Below, piece by piece: positions 60,000 to 64,000 of a stretch of DNA of 64,000 nucleotides. How positions within the stretch are numbered: the stretch's first letter is position 1; every line of letters starts with the position of its first letter. The translations under genes and the position numbers were made by a program. The notes beneath the pieces were generated by a model that saw only the letters and a program-made list of their open reading frames with translations, ran no database searches and was not told the origin of the DNA. The DNA comes from Sambucus nigra (taxonomy: Eukaryota > Streptophyta > Magnoliopsida > Dipsacales > Adoxaceae), in the NCBI GenBank assembly GCA_949130495.1, contig OX422210.1:639430585-639494584 (forward strand), given 5' to 3'.

Positions 60000-61155
60000 T
60001 CAACCACACACAAATTTAATTTTACCAAATTTTATCTTTGATTAAATTAGGTGTGTATAGAAAGATGTGGTCCAAATTTAATTCAACAAACCAAGCATGA
60101 CAAAAACATGAAGAAGTAAGAAAAAAACCCCCAAAGGACAAAACCTTTATTCAGCACCATACAAGATTTAATAGACACTGTCGACATACAAACAACTTAG
60201 AACAACTAAGTATGATGCATAGCTCTTAAAATATTCTACAGGAACGACACAGTCCAGGAATGGCACAGTCCAGCACCACCCACATGAAGCAATCTTCCTT
60301 TAATATCCACTGATCAACTTTCTTCTTAAGCAGTAGAGCCTTTGCTCCATAAATTAGCAGTAGAAACTAATTTATACAAGAGAGTTTGAACTAGAAAGGT
60401 TCTTCTTGATTTGATAAATTGATCTTTAAGTTTCCAAGGGGTTTAGAATAATATTGTAAGAGTTTGATCATAAATAGAACTCAAAAAGGGTGTGAAAAGA
60501 TTTCAAAAAGAGTTCTTGAAGACTCTAATATTGCATCTCTATTTATAAGGAAAGTAGTTACAAAAGGATAAACACTAGAGATTTGGATCAGATTTAATTT
60601 AAAAATAAAATCTCGCGCGTTCGTTTGAACATCAGGTACCGTGTTTGAAAGACACACCCACTTTCGTTCGATTAGGTATCTAACGACACATCGAACGAAA
60701 TTCTATAACTTGATGAAATATACCTCATTCAATCGTTTGAAAGACTCGTTCTAATGACCTACCCTTTCTCGTTCTAAAGAGATTCCAGATCTTGTCCAAA
60801 AGCGTCGATCCAAATTTTGTTTGAACCAAGAGAACTCATTCTAATAACATAGTGAATTTCATTCGGACGACAAGCTATTCTTTTCGAATGAGATAGAGAA
60901 TTTTTTTAAGGTTTTCTTAAAACATTTTGAAAAACAAACTCCTAAAATTTTTAAAACCCCTGGAAAAATAAAGCTTTACCAAATGCATCCATAACTTCTT
61001 CTAAATATTGTTAAGATGTATGATTCTTCAATCTTCCAAAAATATTCAACTTTGTCTTTAAATCCATAGAAGTCATGAAGATGCAGTGTTGGTGTAATGG
61101 AATAAGCCAAAATAAAAAACAAACTAAGCAATAATAAAACTCGCTCGTATTAATC
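60000..61155 (-). repeat. SIRE-like LTR, second copy, minus orientation
   Basis: It aligns by eye with 27506-28428: the AACCCCCAAAGGACAAAACC U5 block (60127), CACAGTCCAG motifs (60249-60272), and TTCGAACGA-like U3 motifs (60610-60890). AATCTCTACC at the inner border matches AATCTCTGCC at 28429. Borders are approximate. Confidence 0.55.
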
Positions 61156-62774
61156 TCTACCTTTGACTATGCTTATCAAAACACAAACCGAAGACAAATT
61201 GAATCCAAAAGACTAATACAATATATACCCTCCCAAATTATGAAACGAAAATGGATTCTTATATAAGTCTTCAATAAAAATTGTTCTTCCCTTCGACTAG
61301 CTTTGTCTTCATCTTGCGTGAGTCTAAGAAATAAGCATCTAGGCAGAATGTCCAAAACACACGAGATAAATAAAATATTGTGACGCATACGTGTTTTAAA
61401 AGATAAATAAGACTCTCCCTCAATTTGTTCTCTCTTTTTTCGTAATAGACAAAAGAGTAGAAACTAATCATGAAAAATAAGCATCACATGAAGAAGTAAG
61501 ATATCATCAGAAATATAATCAATTAATGCAAATGTAATGATAATCTCAACAGCATGATAAGAAGAAAACTCGGAGAACATATGCCTCTATTTTAAAAAAA
61601 AATCAAAATTTTCAAGTAAAAGGTATAAAGAGTACATATAGGTACAAAACACATAGTCACTATGGAATAATACTAAAATATCTGAATCGAGAAAATTGAA
61701 TGTAATTGTGCGAACATTTTCTATAGGCAAATAAATATAAACATTCATTACATAGGCGCACGAAGTCATGAGACACTTTTAAAGAAAGAACTCAAAGTAT
61801 AACTTAGGTGTAAAAATTGTGAACTCGTATGAAATTGACTTAACTTAATCAATATATCACGATTTTAAATGATTTTCACACTAATAACGCCAAACTATTT
61901 AACGTTTTTCGGGAAAGTCTGTTGTGCAATTCCATTGATCTTATACTTTATAACTTCCTCAAAATCTCTCATATACAAGAATTCACTCTCAAATATTATG
62001 AAGAAATCATAATGCTTATATCTAGCAAAGCATCAACGAATCTAAACTATATGGCCCAACACTTCTGTTTTATGCGCCTGTAATGTTTTTAAGCTCTTTT
62101 GTGCAAATGGTGAATTTTAACTCAAAGAATATTTGAATCTTTTATAGCCCCTTTCCATTGCTTAACATATAAAAATATTTTTTGGAAAAAATAAAATCCT
62201 GACAATGGTTCTTACATACACAACTTATCTCTTTTCACAATTGGTTCTTATTATACAGAATTGAGATGAGAACACCATATTCGACAAATGATAAGTAAGC
62301 ACAATATTCATAAATATCATGCACGTGTGTAATAAAGGTGACGAGGAGTTTAGCATATCAATAGTAGTCATCAATGATCAACGTAATGATGTCCACACGT
62401 TATTAAGCACACTATCAAAATAAAGTCACATCTAAAAATACTACGAAAAATTCATGTGAATGGATGGAATGTTGGGATGATCCATATATTTTAAATGTTC
62501 ATCCATATACGGTGAAAAACAAATATACAAAAATCTATTTGTCTTTTTAGAAAATTTTATCAAAAGAAAATCTTATTCACTTTTTCAATATTTTTCATAA
62601 AAAAAAAATCTTTTTGTGGTTTTTCAAACTTTTCCCAGAAAAATAAAACTCTTTTTGGATTTTTCTAAATATATCATAAAGAAAAAAAAGATAAAACAAT
62701 GATAATACAATCTAGCAATAGGAATATAAGATATGAACATGGTAAAAATCCTATTCTAGAAATAAGTCTCATCT
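61156..62774 (-). other. 3' untranslated interior of second gag-only copy
   Basis: No coding domain. It aligns loosely with 28429-29889, including the T-rich block with ATGTTCATCCATA (62495) that matches 29685. A purine-rich stretch on the minus strand lies near 61414-61446. Confidence 0.5.
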
Positions 62775-63470
62775 TTAATCATTAGGCCCGGAGGCGTTCT
62801 TAAAAGGAGAAGAAATCCTATGAAATTCCTCCATATAACATTTTGAAGCCTTGACCAAAAACTCCACTTGCTCTCTAAAACTCTCAAAATCTCTGTGGTT
62901 ATGTGTGGGAGCATGTGGATTAACACGTGTGGGAGTGCATGGAGGAACATGTGTAAGAACTCGAGTGGGAGTATATTGGGGAACAAGTATAGGAGAAACT
63001 CTCCTTACCTTAAAATAAAACTCTCTAAGGTGACCTCCTCGTTTGCAATGGAAACAAATGTAAATGGTCTTAGGGCCACCTTCCTCAAAACGTCTAGGAT
63101 GATATATCCTAGGTGGGTTAGGTTTCCTAGGTAGGTTAGGATGAGGGTCATATGGATCCATTAAAAACTCGAGAATCAGCTCGATTGCAATGTGGAAAGT
63201 GGATGCAGCGTCATAACCCATTCCTTGCCTCTCAGTGTTGCCTAACATGGGACTGAGAAGCATCTTTACAACCTTCTTATATGTATCCTCTAAAGTGACC
63301 TTGACCTCCCAAGCACGTTCGAGATCAATCTTGAGTTGGGATACATGGGCTTCAATTTTCTCACGAGTCTCTAATGAAGCTTGAAAATCTCTCATAAGGC
63401 TAGCCACGGTGTTAGTCAAATTGGTCTTCTCCCTACTTATAGTAATCAACTGCTCACTGAAAACGTGAGG
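62775..63470 (-). pseudogene. SIRE-like gag C-terminal part, second copy
   Basis: An open frame of about 225 codons. The first 75 residues form a coiled coil (T-N-T-V-A-S-L-M, Q-L-K-I-D-L-E-R-A-W-E-V-K-V-T-L). A P-N-L-P-R-K-P-N-P-P stretch leads to Y-I-C-F-H-C-K-R-G-G-H-L-R-E-F-Y-F-K, a zinc knuckle keeping C-x2-C-x4-H but with Tyr for the last Cys. The end (S-P-F-K-N-A-S-G-P-N-D) matches the end of the first copy at 29890. The UBN2 core and first knuckle are absent: the frame starts almost at the primer site. It is uninterrupted over this length. Confidence 0.65.
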
Positions 63471-63484
63471 CTTTATAAATCAAT

Positions 63485-63496
63485 GCTCTGATACCA
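63485..63496 (-). other. Primer binding site, initiator tRNA-Met type
   Basis: The minus strand reads TGGTATCAGAGC, two bases after an LTR end CAACA at 63499. Confidence 0.85.
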
Positions 63497-63498
63497 CT

Positions 63499-64000
63499 TG
63501 TTGGAACATGAGGCCCCCAATTTTTAAAATCTTTACTACAAAAAGTAATTTCAATTTCCTTTTAAGATGCGAAAGCGAGATGGTTCAAATAAACACACAC
63601 AAACACAAAATTTTAATTTCTTTCAAATTAAAATTAAACAAGTTCAAAGTGAAATTAAATTAGACAACAAATACATTTTTCACTTAAACTAATTTAACCC
63701 ATGTCCTAGAAATTTGCCTAAGTCATATTTTCAATATTACTAAAATAGGCCAAACCAATTTTAACAAAATAAATGATGACTTGAATTAAATTAACATTTA
63801 CCCAAATTGAATTTGCACCAAATTAAGTAAGTAGTGATTTAAACCAATTTTATCTTTTTACCTAAGCATGCGTTCTAGGTGAATTATGCAAAAGATAAAA
63901 TAAATAAATAAATCACTATGCCACGATGTACGAGGAAAAACCCACAACGGAAAAAAACCTCGGATGGACCTAGCCTTAAGTCCACTAATTATGGTTTTAC
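63499..64000 (-). repeat. 5' LTR (partial) of a minus-strand LTR element at the right edge
   Basis: It begins in plus reading TGTTGGAACATG right beside the primer site and runs off the window. It includes a GAGGAAAAACCCACAACGG block of the U5 type common in Ty1/copia LTRs. It does not clearly match the LTR at 60000-61155. Confidence 0.6.

Noticed and set aside
59407..60000. Possible host gene between Tat-3 and the SIRE-like LTR
   Set aside because: The only structured frame is the stop-ridden antisense coiled-coil relic; no splice pattern or known plant protein is seen.

Overview
This is plant nuclear DNA, and almost all of it is nested transposable elements. The evidence is long Ty3/gypsy and Ty1/copia elements with plant-type primer sites, a plant mobile domain gene, introns with plant-like GT...AG borders, and a satellite array. 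I see no convincing host gene, tRNA, rRNA, CRISPR array or operon. The species cannot be named from the sequence.

Layout. (1) From before base 1 to 26858 lies a large, old Ty3/gypsy element of the Tat lineage (called Tat-1), with gag-pol on the minus strand. Its 3' LTR is at the left edge and its 5' LTR is at 25164-26858. Between pol and the 3' LTR it carries an antisense, multi-exon gene with a plant mobile domain. Its gag is split at 13718-23882 by a second LTR element with 3.2-3.5 kb LTRs and no coding capacity (TSD TACCC). (2) From 26859 to 33370 there is a Ty1/copia (SIRE-like) gag-only segment. It is flanked by two copies of one LTR in opposite orientation and by palindromic DNA-transposon-like repeats. 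(3) From 33371 to 53174 lies a decayed Ty1/copia element on the plus strand. Its left LTR is split by a young Tat-lineage element (Tat-2, 34487-46458, TSD GTGAT, LTRs differing at 4 of 554 sites). Its right LTR holds a 661-bp hAT-like MITE with an 8-bp TSD. (4) At about 53448-55920 is a satellite of about 15 monomers near 169 bp. (5) From about 56030 to 59406 is a degraded pol of a third Tat-like element (Tat-3, plus strand), followed by an antisense coiled-coil relic. (6) From about 60000 to the right edge is a second, divergent copy of the gag-only SIRE-like family, minus strand.

The most interesting pattern is shared by the Tat elements. Tat-1 and Tat-2 each carry an intron-containing gene antisense to and convergent with pol, and Tat-3 keeps a relic in the same place. 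The Tat-1 gene is a plant mobile domain protein. The Tat-2 gene resembles the 'putative gypsy type transposon' (Transposase_28-like) family. Both end in coiled coils. In both elements the convergent 3' ends are separated by a tandem array of short hairpin-forming repeats. Tat-2 is nearly complete: its polyprotein keeps all recognisable catalytic residues, and its visible lesions are three nonsense codons and one broken splice donor, each explicable as a C-to-T or G-to-A change.

All alignments were done by eye. Element borders supported by matching LTR ends and TSDs (Tat-2, the non-coding element, the MITE) are precise. Those of the SIRE-like segments and Tat-3 are approximate.
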